A stretch of 64,000 nucleotides of DNA from Cohaesibacter marisflavi (GTDB taxonomy: Bacteria > Pseudomonadota > Alphaproteobacteria > Rhizobiales > Cohaesibacteraceae), in assembly GCF_900115225.1 (NCBI RefSeq), contig NZ_FOVR01000001.1, positions 62,001-126,000 of the forward strand. Direction: 5' to 3'. A program made the translations under genes and the position numbers. Shown piece by piece: positions 33,889 through 42,696 of the stretch. Numbering within the stretch: position 1 is the first letter of the stretch; each line of letters opens with the position of its first letter. The notes beneath the pieces were generated by a model, which saw only the letters and a program-made list of their open reading frames with translations, did not search any database and had not been told where the DNA came from.

Positions 33889-34542
33889 CTAAGCCGCAAC
33901 TTCAAGAGGGTCGTTATGAACCCCGTTTTTGTGGTAAAGCGTAGATGAGACCGCCAATTTTGTCCGCATAGCAGCAAGAACCGGCTCAGAAACTTCAAAC
34001 ACACCACAGCAAACAGGGCGTTTGCCATATCCGTCTGCGCGTCCCAACTCCTGAACCTTAACGCCAGCGCGGCGATAGACCAGCTTCATCTGGGGTTCGT
34101 AGTTGGACACCATGGTGTGAATGCCATGATCAAGTGCACATTCGCAAAGCGCAAGGAACAGCAGGCTGAATGCACGGCTGGCTTCCATCGAGGGATAGAC
34201 CGCGTTGATGGCTTCCTGGTCGATACACATACGGGTGCCTTCCCAAATGCCCGGGGCAGAAAGGGAGACCTGATTGGGGAATGTTCTTCTGAAAACATCA
34301 TAAAGAAGAGTAGGGCCAGTCGTCGGCATCAAACGCATAGAGCCATATAGCTCTGTGCGGTCATCGTTGCACCAAACCAGATATGCTGGCATTTTCTCAT
34401 CATAAATATCGCGCTCATAGTCACCATCGACTGAAACATCCCAGTCGAGCTGGTCAGAGAAAACCTCTTTGCGCAGCTTGAACATACGGTCCATTAAAAT
34501 CGGATATTTATGATATTCATGCGCTTCAATTGTCACAAACAT
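33889..34542 (-). CDS. luxI: Acyl-homoserine-lactone synthase (LuxI family)
   Basis: The 217-residue protein has the invariant residues of the family: Arg24, Phe28 and Trp34 in RKEVFSDQLDWDV, Asp45 and Asp48 in RDIYDEK, Arg70 in GSMRLMP, and Glu101 and Arg104 in WEGTRMCI. It should make an N-acyl-homoserine lactone from S-adenosylmethionine and an acyl donor in the cytosol. The acyl chain cannot be predicted. A C-terminal extension of about 20 residues follows the core. It lies downstream of luxR on the same strand, with a lux-box-like palindrome in the 141-bp gap, and is followed by a small gene. Confidence 0.94.
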   Translation of the reverse strand: MFVTIEAHEYHKYPILMDRMFKLRKEVFSDQLDWDVSVDGDYERDIYDEKMPAYLVWCNDDRTELYGSMRLMPTTGPTLLYDVFRRTFPNQVSLSAPGIWEGTRMCIDQEAINAVYPSMEASRAFSLLFLALCECALDHGIHTMVSNYEPQMKLVYRRAGVKVQELGRADGYGKRPVCCGVFEVSEPVLAAMRTKLAVSSTLYHKNGVHNDPLEVAA

Positions 34543-34630
34543 CTATTAGCTCCATCGGCAAAACTGATGGCTCTACAATGTTTCAAAACCAATGAAGATG
34601 GAATTCGCATAAATGGATGAACACATATAG

Positions 34631-34650
34631 CTTCGCACATATGTGTTGAT
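34631..34650 (-). promoter_or_regulatory. Lux-box-like palindrome upstream of luxI
   Basis: CACATATGTG (34636-34645) is a perfect 10-bp palindrome about 95 bp before the luxI start. On the minus strand it reads CACATATGTGCGAAG, nearly the same as the site before luxR. A related half sequence, ACACATAT, lies at 34621-34628. LuxR is the expected binder. Confidence 0.62.
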
Positions 34651-34683
34651 TTCATGCCTGGTGGCCCGTCGTGTGCGAGGGGG

Positions 34684-35421
34684 CTAGGCGCCGATCAAAT
34701 GTAAGGTGATGGCCTTGGCAACGGCCTGAGACATGTTGGAACAATTGAGCTTGTAGCGGGCTGAACGCATATAGGTGCGTACGGTATGTTCAGAAATGCC
34801 CACAATGAGAGCTATCTCCTTGTAATCCTTGCCCTTTGCTGACCAATGCAGGATTTCCAGCTCCCGAGGACTCAGGACCGGCACAGGATCTTCATCGCCA
34901 AACAACTCGATGATGGCCTTTTTGTGCAGAACATGGGCAAGCTCCATCCAGTCCTGTCGGAATGATTTGACGAAGCCGGACCAGTTGGTCTCTCCCGCTC
35001 TGGAGTTCACCGACAACAAAGCCCGCCGTCCCACCTTATCGGTGATCGGGATAGAATAACCGTACTCTCCCATGCCGTGGACCTGAAATTCGGTCATCAT
35101 TTCCATGGCTTCTTCAGTCGGTTCAATCTCTGACCAGTCGAACGGCAAGCTGCGTCTGAGGCCTTCTTTGACCACAGGGTCTATGGTGACATAGCTTCTG
35201 GTCAGGTAGATAGCGATCCAGTCCGGTGGGTAGGTCGTGCGTACAAAGGGCGCGTCGATCTGCATGTCCGCAGTCACGGTTTGTGCCATATGGTAGGTCA
35301 CATGACCAAGGCGATAGCCGTCACGCAGTTCGAAAACTGCCTTCTCGACATTCTCGGCCTCTTTGATTTCTCTGAAGATGGTTTCGCGCAGCAGAAGAAA
35401 TCTGTCGGAAGTTTCGCTCAT
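34684..35421 (-). CDS. luxR: LuxR family autoinducer-binding transcriptional regulator
   Basis: The 245-residue protein has an autoinducer-binding domain with Trp68, Tyr72, Asp81-Pro82 and Trp96 (WIAIYLTRSYVTIDP, FDWS), matching the ligand contacts of LuxR/TraR. The C-terminal helix-turn-helix runs from about 180 to 240 (LSPRELEILHWSAKGKDYKE, GISEHTVRTYM). It should bind the signal made by the LuxI encoded next to it and control promoters with lux boxes. An 18-bp box-like palindrome lies 60-77 bp before its own start, suggesting autoregulation. Confidence 0.93.
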   Translation of the reverse strand: MSETSDRFLLLRETIFREIKEAENVEKAVFELRDGYRLGHVTYHMAQTVTADMQIDAPFVRTTYPPDWIAIYLTRSYVTIDPVVKEGLRRSLPFDWSEIEPTEEAMEMMTEFQVHGMGEYGYSIPITDKVGRRALLSVNSRAGETNWSGFVKSFRQDWMELAHVLHKKAIIELFGDEDPVPVLSPRELEILHWSAKGKDYKEIALIVGISEHTVRTYMRSARYKLNCSNMSQAVAKAITLHLIGA

Positions 35422-35480
35422 GGTCCGCTCTCAATTGCTTTCCTAAGTAATCGCAAAATCGATTTATCCGCGCAAGTCCT
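35422..35480. other. luxR leader and core promoter region
   Basis: This short stretch lies between the lux-box-like site and the luxR ATG. It has no clear hairpin and is expected to contain the luxR transcription start. Confidence 0.35.
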
Positions 35481-35498
35481 CTCGTACATATGTGCGAG
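35481..35498 (-). promoter_or_regulatory. Lux-box-like palindrome upstream of luxR
   Basis: CTCGTACATATGTGCGAG is an 18-bp inverted repeat with 8 of 9 arm positions paired. Its core ACATATGTG and the flanking CGA are shared with the site upstream of luxI. The position, about 60 bp before the luxR ATG, fits an activator or repressor site. Confidence 0.65.
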
Positions 35499-35918
35499 GT
35501 AACTATACAAATAGCAATCATTGAGAGTAAATTATTTTTAATGCACGATATACTTTAGCTATTCTCTGTATTTTTTGAATGCATCTATAGGTAGCATTGG
35601 AATTTGTGTGAAATTTTTGAGTTAATGCTCTCTTAACTGATAGAAAACAGCCTACAATGCGCTGAAATTAGCCATTATTTCATTCAAATGAGGCCATTCA
35701 GACCGTTAATGGGAAGGAAAGTGCTTGAGCGTAGTGAAAGCTTAAGAGACTGCTGCGCCAGGAATGTTCCTATGCCCCGATGTGCAAAAGGCCCCAGAGG
35801 TTGAAATCTGAAGCCTTTTGCAAGCGCATTACCGCTGAAAGGTAGAGTTGATCGCTTGATCGATGGCGCGTTTTACCTGTGAACAAACTCAAGAGAAGAG
35901 CATGGGCCGCAGAAAAAC
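35499..35918. other. Intergenic region with a 10-bp-arm inverted repeat
   Basis: TGCAAAAGGC (35783-35792) pairs perfectly with GCCTTTTGCA (35813-35822) around a 20-nt loop that itself contains CAGA and TCTG. It could be the end of a small RNA or a terminator without a strong T run. The AT-rich part (35500-35700) contains no supported gene. Confidence 0.45.
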
Positions 35919-37985
35919 TCAGGCCCAGATGACTTCTGCATCCAGAGTTTCCGGCAAACGGGACCTCATCTTGCGCTGATGGCGCGATGTCAATAGCTCG
36001 ATAAGCGATTCCAGAGGAACGGGTCGCGAATAGAGAAAGCCCTGATACTGATCGCAGTGGTTCATGCGCAACCAGGCCAATTGATCGATCGTTTCCACGC
36101 CTTCCGCAACGGCGGAAATACCGATCAGACGGCAGAGCGAGAGGATCAGATTGATCACCGAGCTCTGATCTTCGATCATATTGACGAAGGAGCGATCCAC
36201 CTTCAGGCTGGAGATGGGATAGTCCTGAATATAGGCGAGGTTGGAATAGCCGGTACCGAAATCATCAACCGCGATGGAGAAACCTGCGCGGCACAGATCC
36301 ATCAGAATGGCCTTGGCGTCAAACCCGACACCCATGAGCATGCTTTCGGTGATTTCGATTTCCAGTCTGTCATTCGGACAGCCTGTCTTGGCCAATCCTG
36401 CGGTTAGCCGATTGACAAAATCTGGCCGTTCAAACTGTTTTGGCGAAATGTTGATGGATATGGGAATGTCATAACCCATGTCCGCAAGCTTTCTCTGGTC
36501 CCGTCCGGCGCGATCGGCAATCCAGTCGCCAGCCCGATGGATCAGGCCTGTATCTTCCAGCGCTCCGATAAATTCTCCGGGAAATACCAGCCCCTTCTCT
36601 GGATGTTGCCAGCGCATGAGGGCCTCTGCACTGACAACCTTCTGAGTCTGGCAATCGACCCGAGGCTGATAGTAAAGGCAAAATTCCTTGTTCTCCACGG
36701 CGCGCGCAAGATCCTTCTCAAGCGCACGCTTGGCAAGGGCTGCGTGCTGCAGCGCTGGGCGGTAGAAACGGTAGGTGTTGCGGCCACTATCCTTGGCTTC
36801 ATGCAAGGCAAGATCACAATGACGCAAAAGTGTCGGCAGATCCTTGCCATGTTCGGGGAACAGGGCGAGGCCGATACTGGCATTGGCGCTCAGAATATGA
36901 TCACCCACGCGGCACTCAGCATTGATGGAGGCCAGAATCATCTGACAGCGGTTATCAAGGTCTGATGTCGACGCGTAGGGTTTGACGATGACAAACTCGT
37001 CGCCGCCAAGGCGAGCGATCTGTTCGGTTTCGCTCAGAGAAAGTTGCAGCAGGGAAGAAACATGCTTCAGCAGAGCATCCCCGGACGGGTGCCCCAGCGT
37101 TTCATTGATCGACTTGAAATGATCAAGGCCGATAACCATGAAGACAAGCCGTTCATTGTCGCGAAATGCGCCTTCGATCATATCCGGATAGTGGGAGTTG
37201 ACATAGTTGCGGTTATGTAATCCGGTCAACATGTCATAATGGGCAAGATAGCGAACGCGGCTTTCCTTTTCCTTGAGTTCCGTCACGTCGGATTCGGTGA
37301 GAATGAAAGCAGGCTGTCCGGTCGGGCCATCAAAACAGGTCATGCCCGTGATTTCGTGCCAGCGTTTGCCGTCCTTTGTCTTGACTTCGCATATCTTGGA
37401 GATCGACCGACCCTTTTTGATATTGCGGATAAAACGATCATAATCGGACTTTTTGACAAAGCGCCCGCGCAAATTCAGCGACGCGTCGCCATAGGTTTCA
37501 AGCGCTGCCGGATTCTTGTAAAGAGACTGACCGCCCATATTGAAAAGCGAGATGCAAACCGGAATATGATTGAGCGCTTCTGCACTTCTAATCTGTTCTG
37601 GCACGCGATTGACGTCAGCTGTGGCCTCGAACCTCAGGCCAAACCGGCCGTCCGGCAGTTCATGGGCGCAAATGTGAATGTGGTACGGGCAGGGCTTGCC
37701 TTCCGGATAGAGCGTCCAAAGTTCGCGAAAGGACTGGCCGGACTTGCGGGATGCTTCCAGATATTGCTGCAAACGTTCGACAACGGTCGCGCTGATATCC
37801 GGGCTTAGGTCGCGGTTCATAAGCTCTTGGGTGCTCTCGGCCTGCCAAAGTTTGCAAGCAGAGTCATTTGCCCAAAGAAGACGCAAGGTTTCAATATCAA
37901 GAACCCACAAAGGGATAGACAGTTGCATTGCATCTGACGCACTGAATACTGCTTTCTCGGTAAATTTCTGGGGGACTCGAGTCAT
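35919..37985 (-). CDS. PAS-PAS-GGDEF-EAL cyclic-di-GMP signalling protein
   Basis: The 688-residue protein has two N-terminal PAS-like regions (about 15-125 and 135-245) and no membrane segment. A GGDEF domain follows with intact RLGGDEFVIV near residue 325, then an EAL domain starting at AEALMRW near 451. Catalytic EAL-domain blocks EITES, DDFGTGYS and AEGVET are all present. No RxxD inhibitory site precedes GGDEF. It may both make and break cyclic-di-GMP, with balance set by the PAS sensors. The net activity is unknown. Two copies of ATCAAATTGAT lie upstream. Confidence 0.92.
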   Translation of the reverse strand: MTRVPQKFTEKAVFSASDAMQLSIPLWVLDIETLRLLWANDSACKLWQAESTQELMNRDLSPDISATVVERLQQYLEASRKSGQSFRELWTLYPEGKPCPYHIHICAHELPDGRFGLRFEATADVNRVPEQIRSAEALNHIPVCISLFNMGGQSLYKNPAALETYGDASLNLRGRFVKKSDYDRFIRNIKKGRSISKICEVKTKDGKRWHEITGMTCFDGPTGQPAFILTESDVTELKEKESRVRYLAHYDMLTGLHNRNYVNSHYPDMIEGAFRDNERLVFMVIGLDHFKSINETLGHPSGDALLKHVSSLLQLSLSETEQIARLGGDEFVIVKPYASTSDLDNRCQMILASINAECRVGDHILSANASIGLALFPEHGKDLPTLLRHCDLALHEAKDSGRNTYRFYRPALQHAALAKRALEKDLARAVENKEFCLYYQPRVDCQTQKVVSAEALMRWQHPEKGLVFPGEFIGALEDTGLIHRAGDWIADRAGRDQRKLADMGYDIPISINISPKQFERPDFVNRLTAGLAKTGCPNDRLEIEITESMLMGVGFDAKAILMDLCRAGFSIAVDDFGTGYSNLAYIQDYPISSLKVDRSFVNMIEDQSSVINLILSLCRLIGISAVAEGVETIDQLAWLRMNHCDQYQGFLYSRPVPLESLIELLTSRHQRKMRSRLPETLDAEVIWA

Positions 37986-38369
37986 GAGTATTTTCCAACG
38001 GTTCTTTATTGTCTGCCTGCATCACCGTGTTTCAGTGATTGCGTTTTTATCTGCGCCCTATATTTGAAATCGAAGAGATCAAACACAGCATAGTTTGGGC
38101 GCGCCTCTACCCTCTATTGGTTGATGCAATTAAACGATATCATCAGTAAATAATAATTTAAGTTGCAATTGACAAATAACATATATCGAAAAACGAGAGG
38201 CTTTCTCTGCTTTTCCTCTTGGCTCAACCTGTAAAAACTATCAATAAATCAAATTGATCGCTTCTATGGTCATGGTTATCAAATTGATTATTTTATGCAG
38301 GCTTGCTTGAAAGGCCGCCTGATCCCTCTTTTCTTAAGAGAGCAGAAACTATAAATGGGAAATACACAT
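37986..38369. other. AT-rich control region of the GGDEF-EAL gene
   Basis: This 384-bp region lies between the leftward GNAT stop and the GGDEF-EAL start. It contains the twin ATCAAATTGAT sites (38248-38258 and 38278-38288). I see no gene and no strong hairpin. Confidence 0.45.
38248..38288. repeat. Two identical palindromes ATCAAATTGAT 30 bp apart
   Basis: The 11-bp palindrome (arms ATCAA and TTGAT) occurs at 38248-38258 and 38278-38288. The 30-bp period is about three helical turns, so two bound dimers would sit on the same face of the DNA. They lie about 260-300 bp before the GGDEF-EAL start. The protein that would bind is unknown. In AT-rich DNA some chance similarity is possible. Confidence 0.45.
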
Positions 38370-38891
38370 TCAAAATGCCAGTTTAATCGTTTGAAGCCCG
38401 TCCCACGCCAAATATTCCACATTTACGGGATATCCAAACAGGGTCTCCCGCTTTCTGGCGCCAGGCAGGGCGCCATGGCGCAGATAAAAGCGACGCGCAC
38501 CGTCATTGCCAATCAGGACGGAGAGACTGGCAGTCTGCTCGCCTCGCCCGGCCAACTGCGTCAATGCGGCCTCCAAAAGCTGCGAGCCGATGCCAAGGCC
38601 GGTGCATGATGGGCGACAATGAAGGTGATCAATAAAGGGGGAGGGGCGGCACCATACGGAAATGAAGCCGACAAGCGCCGCAGTTTCGGTGTTGATCGCC
38701 AACAGCACAAGATCCCGGGCGCTGGGTCTGCATTTCTTCCAACTGTCGGAGATATCTGCCGTCAGACGGTCGCGTATATAATGTGGAGGCAGAAAAGACC
38801 GATAGGCCACCGCCCAGCTCTCCGCCTGCAGCGCGGCGATGGCTGGAAAGTCTGAACGGACTGCTGGGCGAAGCGATATTTGTGGCTGCAT
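38370..38891 (-). CDS. GNAT family N-acetyltransferase
   Basis: The 173-residue protein shows the GNAT fold: SLRPAVRSDFPAIAALQAES at the start and the acetyl-CoA loop CTGLGIGSQLLEAALTQL near residue 95. The closing part is GNDGARRFYLRHGALP, then EYLAWDGL. It transfers an acyl group from acyl-CoA to an amine of unknown identity in the cytosol. The LysR-type gene lies 41 bp away upstream on the same strand, so the two may be co-transcribed. Confidence 0.84.
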   Translation of the reverse strand: MQPQISLRPAVRSDFPAIAALQAESWAVAYRSFLPPHYIRDRLTADISDSWKKCRPSARDLVLLAINTETAALVGFISVWCRPSPFIDHLHCRPSCTGLGIGSQLLEAALTQLAGRGEQTASLSVLIGNDGARRFYLRHGALPGARKRETLFGYPVNVEYLAWDGLQTIKLAF

Positions 38892-38932
38892 TGAACGGGC
38901 CGTATCAAACTGGCAAACAGCAAAGCTTGCCT

Positions 38933-39958
38933 TTATGCCAACGCGTCGGATGATGCGCGGGGCGATTGGGCTTTCGCTTTTGTATCCGCTACCAATCTGG
39001 CTTCATTCTCTAGCTTGATACGCTGGAGTGCTTTTTGGCAGGCTTCGCTCGTTTGAGGCAGGTCGCGAGCAACTGTCTTGATCAACTCGCGGAACCACTT
39101 GTGTCGTGGAGAATGGCGATTGCGAATGTGCCAGACCATGAAAAACTCGCTCGGCGCCAGCTCAAGGGGAGGGTCAACCCATGCGAGGCCACGGAAGATC
39201 GAGTCTGCGAGGCGCGAAGGCGCTGTGGCCAGCATGTTGGTTCCGCGCACAACCATGGCGGCGGAAGAAAAGTTCGGTCCCAGATAGGATACGTTGCGAG
39301 AGCGCCCAACTTCGGCAAGGGCCTTGTCGACGGACGTGCTTTCGTTGCTATCCCATGAGAGGATCGCATGGTCGGCGCTGCAAAAATCATCCAACCCCTG
39401 TGGTGCTTCCCGCACGGTGGGGTCGTAATAGGTCAGCATGCGGTCTCCGCACAACTTGCTGACAACCAGATCAGTCGAGTCCTCCGGCGCATAGGGGCAG
39501 AGCTCCAGATCGGTGAAGCCCGTTTCGAGCGGATTCCGGATGGCCATGTTCAGTTGATAAGTCTTGAGCGAACAATGGGGGGCTTCCTGCTTGAGCCGTT
39601 CGAAAATTGCCGGCACCAGCAAGTCATGCTCATAGTCATTACAGACAATGGAAAAGCGGTCGCTGGAGTTCTGGGGGTCGAAAACGGCCTGACTATAAAG
39701 AGACTCGATGCCCTTAAGAACGGAATCGATATCGCCCATCATCGTCTCGACCCGCTCCGTTGGCACCATGGCGCGCCCTACCTTCAGAAACAGCGGGTCA
39801 CCCAGCATGCTGCGCAGCCGGTCAAGAGAGTGGCTCACCGAAGACTGGGTCACCCCCAGAAGTCTGGCCGCCTCGGTTACGGAGCGGTGCTCATGGATCA
39901 GTTTGATCATGTAGAGCGAGCGTCCGTCGAGCGATAAGTAATCGATATTCTTCATCAT
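38933..39958 (-). CDS. LysR family transcriptional regulator
   Basis: The 341-residue protein has the N-terminal helix-turn-helix SVTEAARLLGVTQSSVSHSL (about 26-45) and a long effector-binding domain. It is about 40 residues longer than typical because of a charged C-terminal tail (from about 305). Two adjacent ATGs are possible starts. It is divergent from the flavodoxin-like gene across 136 bp, the usual arrangement for a LysR regulator and its target. The effector is unknown. Confidence 0.9.
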   Translation of the reverse strand: MMKNIDYLSLDGRSLYMIKLIHEHRSVTEAARLLGVTQSSVSHSLDRLRSMLGDPLFLKVGRAMVPTERVETMMGDIDSVLKGIESLYSQAVFDPQNSSDRFSIVCNDYEHDLLVPAIFERLKQEAPHCSLKTYQLNMAIRNPLETGFTDLELCPYAPEDSTDLVVSKLCGDRMLTYYDPTVREAPQGLDDFCSADHAILSWDSNESTSVDKALAEVGRSRNVSYLGPNFSSAAMVVRGTNMLATAPSRLADSIFRGLAWVDPPLELAPSEFFMVWHIRNRHSPRHKWFRELIKTVARDLPQTSEACQKALQRIKLENEARLVADTKAKAQSPRASSDALA

Positions 39959-40094
39959 AGCTATTAATATAATGCATTTGAAAACATTTTAACAATTCTT
40001 ATTTTCGGCGAGATCAAACTAATCGTCTGTTTTTTTGACGTGGTGAGCCAATTTCAAGATTCCCATGATAATGGGCAAGAAAAAAAGGAAAATT

Positions 40095-40691
40095 ATGAAA
40101 ATGACCGATGTCCGCGAAGCGTCCGTCGTCGTCTTGTATCACAGCGGATACGGACATACTGAAGCTGTAGCCAAATCTGTTGCCAAAGGTGCCGAGGCCG
40201 TTGACGGCGTGTCGGTTCAGCAGATCAAGGCCGATGATGAAAACCTGAATTGGGAAGCACTGGCAGATGCGGACGCCATCATTTTCGGTAGCCCGACCTA
40301 CATGGGTTCTGTTTCCGCACAATTCAAAACCTTCATGGATGCAAGCTCGAAAGTCTGGGCTTCCATGGGCTGGAAGGATAAACTGGCCGGTGGCTTTACC
40401 TGTTCTGCGTCGCAGTCTGGCGACAAGCTGAACACGCTGATCCAGCTTGCTGTGTTTTCCGCCCAGCATGGCATGCAGTGGATTTCTACCGGCACCCTGC
40501 CTGGCAATAATAGCTCTCAGGGATCCGTTGAAGATGTGAACCGTCTTGGCTCCACTCTGGGACTGATGGCGCAGGCCAATGCAGACCAGGGAGCTGATGT
40601 TGCGCCTCCGGCAGCAGACCATCGCACCGCCGAGCTTTATGGTGCTCGCATTGCAGAGGCTGCAAAGCGCTGGAATGGCCTTGCTGGCTAA
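40095..40691 (+). CDS. Flavodoxin-like NAD(P)H:quinone oxidoreductase/FMN reductase family protein
   Basis: Starting at the ATG at 40095 behind AAGGAA gives 198 residues. The FMN-phosphate loop appears as VLYHSGYGHTEAVAKSVAKG and the isoalloxazine loop as FGSPTYMGSVSAQFKTFMD, as in WrbA-type proteins. It probably performs two-electron reduction of quinones or free flavin to limit oxidative stress. The divergent LysR gene is the likely regulator. A clear terminator follows. Confidence 0.86.
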   Translation: MKMTDVREASVVVLYHSGYGHTEAVAKSVAKGAEAVDGVSVQQIKADDENLNWEALADADAIIFGSPTYMGSVSAQFKTFMDASSKVWASMGWKDKLAGGFTCSASQSGDKLNTLIQLAVFSAQHGMQWISTGTLPGNNSSQGSVEDVNRLGSTLGLMAQANADQGADVAPPAADHRTAELYGARIAEAAKRWNGLAG

Positions 40692-40734
40692 GACGAAGCT
40701 TGACCAGCCAAAAGGCGAAAAATGAAAAGCAATC

Positions 40735-40766
40735 AAGCAGGGACGCCTCTGGCTCCCTGCTTTTTT
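40735..40766 (+). terminator. Intrinsic terminator after the flavodoxin-like gene
   Basis: AAGCAGGGA (40735-40743) pairs with TCCCTGCTT (40754-40762) and TTTT follows the stem. Confidence 0.9.
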
Positions 40767-40872
40767 CTTGTGATTGACGATTGGGGCAATTGAGATTGCC
40801 TCAAATCGGTTCTAAGCTGCGGCAGATTGGTGTGGCTTGGCACAATTACGAATAGGGCTGAAGCGGTAAGCT

Positions 40873-41754
40873 ATGGCAGGAATTTATAAATTCAAAACCT
40901 CCCGGCTTGCTCATCGGGCGCTCTGGTTTGCCAGACTCTCCATTCCCGTGGCCATTCTGTCCTTTCTGCTCATGCGGTTTGGCGGTTTGCATCCTTCGAT
41001 CGCTCTTTATTGTTTTGCAGCGTCGGTCTGTCTGGCGCTGTTGTCCATTCTGACAAGCTGGGTTGCTTTCCACGCCATCTGGTTTGATGGTCAAAAGGGA
41101 GGCCGGGCACTGTGGGGGGCATTTTTGCGCAGTCTGGTGGTGCTTTTGCCCTCGCTGGTTTTTGGCTATTTCTATTTCACGCTGCCGCCTTTTTCCGATC
41201 TTTCCACCAATCCACTCGATCCACCCGAATTTGTTGCTGCCTGGCAAATGCGGGGCGATTCCGACAATGCCTTGTCCGTGGCTTCGCTGGATATGCGAGA
41301 GCGGCAGGCGCTGGCTTATCCTGCTCTTAAAAGCCAAAGCTACGCACAGTCAGTCGCACTCATGCAATTGGCGGTAGCTGATGAATTGGCAAAGAATGAA
41401 TGGCAGATATTGCGTGCGGAAGAACAGAAGGAAGAAGACGGTAGCGCATATTACGAAGCCTACACACGGTCCGTCTTTACCGGATTGCGCTATGTGGTGA
41501 GCATCCGCCTCAGTCCCGCCGGAGAAGATGAAACCAGACTTGATATGCGTTCCGCCTCACTGTGGGGCCCTCGCGACTTTGGCATGAATGCACGCAGAAT
41601 TCTGGGCTTCATCGCAGGCATTGAAAGCCGCTTGGACACCAATGCGCAGCGCTATGAACTCAAGTTGGAAGAAATTGAACGATTGCGTCGCCTGCAAAGG
41701 GGGCCCATTCCTCGCCCCAAACCGGAGAATTTGGGTCAGAGCGCCACGGGCTAG
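40873..41754 (+). CDS. DUF1499 domain membrane protein
   Basis: The 293-residue protein has three hydrophobic segments in its first 110 residues and a soluble part after them. The soluble part shows DUF1499 blocks: LPPFSDLSTNPLDPPEF (about 115-131), then SVFTGLRYVVSIRLSP and RLDMRSASLWGPRDFGMNARR. The closing region is charged and proline-rich. The family has no established function; it is common in alphaproteobacteria and plastids. It converges with the MBL-fold gene, with only 30 bp between the stops. Confidence 0.83.
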   Translation: MAGIYKFKTSRLAHRALWFARLSIPVAILSFLLMRFGGLHPSIALYCFAASVCLALLSILTSWVAFHAIWFDGQKGGRALWGAFLRSLVVLLPSLVFGYFYFTLPPFSDLSTNPLDPPEFVAAWQMRGDSDNALSVASLDMRERQALAYPALKSQSYAQSVALMQLAVADELAKNEWQILRAEEQKEEDGSAYYEAYTRSVFTGLRYVVSIRLSPAGEDETRLDMRSASLWGPRDFGMNARRILGFIAGIESRLDTNAQRYELKLEEIERLRRLQRGPIPRPKPENLGQSATG

Positions 41755-41784
41755 TGGGCCCAAATCTCAAGACCTCTGACAGGA

Positions 41785-42696
41785 TTACACCAACTGATAG
41801 CGGGCTGAAAGGGTCGCTTCTGCATCCATACACCGCACGATTCCCCGCGCTACGAGATATTCCATTTGTGCAAACATGGAGAGCGCTGCGGCCCCATGCA
41901 ATGACGGATCAACATCTTTGTAAACTGTGGTGACCATGTCCGGGATGGTGTTCTCGCCGGCTTGAAGGCGTGCAATAAGGGCTTGCTCGCGCTTTTCCCG
42001 GTGAGATTTGAGACCGGCAAGGAAGGCATGCGGGTTGGTAATAACGCCACCATGTCCAGGCCAGTAGTGCCGATCCTGTCGCAGCATCAGCTTGCTGATG
42101 CTATGCATGTAAGACGCCATGGAGCCATCTGGCGGCGCGACGATTGAAGTCGACCAAGCCATGGCATGGTCGCCGCAAAATAAGCCGCTGTCATCCGTAA
42201 AGCCAAAGGCGAGATGATTGACCGTGTGCCCTGGTGTGTGCACCACTTCCAGCGCCCAGTCATCGCCCTGCACAAGATCTCCATCGCCCAAAAACCGATC
42301 GATGTCCAGATTGGCATCGCCTTCCGCATCGAGCGGATTGGCTTCATCCCTGTGAAGAGGGCGTGTGGGGCGATGGATACCTTCCGCATAGACAGGGGCA
42401 CCACACCGTTCCTTGAGAAGACGGGCTCCGGGTGAATGGTCCGCATGGCTATGCGTAATGAGAATATGTGTGATCGTTTCTCCGGCTGTGGCTTGCATCA
42501 GGGCATCGATATGCTGCCGATCGGCCGGGCCTGGGTCGATGATCGCAACCTTTCCATGTCCAACAATATAGCTGTTGGTGCCCATGAAGGTGAAAGGGCC
42601 AGGGTTGTTGCAGGTCACACGCCTGACATCGGGGGCAAGCGTTACGGCTGTACCGTAAGCAGGAGAGAAATCCCTGTCGAATTTAAGGTCTGCCAT
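41785..42696 (-). CDS. MBL-fold metallo-hydrolase (LACTB2/glyoxalase II-like)
   Basis: The 303-residue protein has the metal-binding HSHADHSPGA motif near residue 82, with the second-site histidine in VHTPGHTVNHLAFG and the Asp in FCGDHAM. The N-terminal block NPGPFTFMGTNSYIVG and the C-terminal winged-helix part (GAAALSMFAQMEYLVARGI) match the beta-lactamase-like 2 (LACTB2) group. It hydrolyses an ester, thioester or phosphodiester; the substrate cannot be assigned. Given the LuxI/LuxR locus 7 kb away, a lactonase role is conceivable but there is no direct sign of it. Confidence 0.85.
   Translation of the reverse strand: MADLKFDRDFSPAYGTAVTLAPDVRRVTCNNPGPFTFMGTNSYIVGHGKVAIIDPGPADRQHIDALMQATAGETITHILITHSHADHSPGARLLKERCGAPVYAEGIHRPTRPLHRDEANPLDAEGDANLDIDRFLGDGDLVQGDDWALEVVHTPGHTVNHLAFGFTDDSGLFCGDHAMAWSTSIVAPPDGSMASYMHSISKLMLRQDRHYWPGHGGVITNPHAFLAGLKSHREKREQALIARLQAGENTIPDMVTTVYKDVDPSLHGAAALSMFAQMEYLVARGIVRCMDAEATLSARYQLV

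Noticed and set aside
41785-42696. MBL protein as a homoserine-lactone lactonase
   Set aside because: Sequence blocks match the LACTB2 group rather than AiiA-type lactonases, and the lux locus is 7 kb away.
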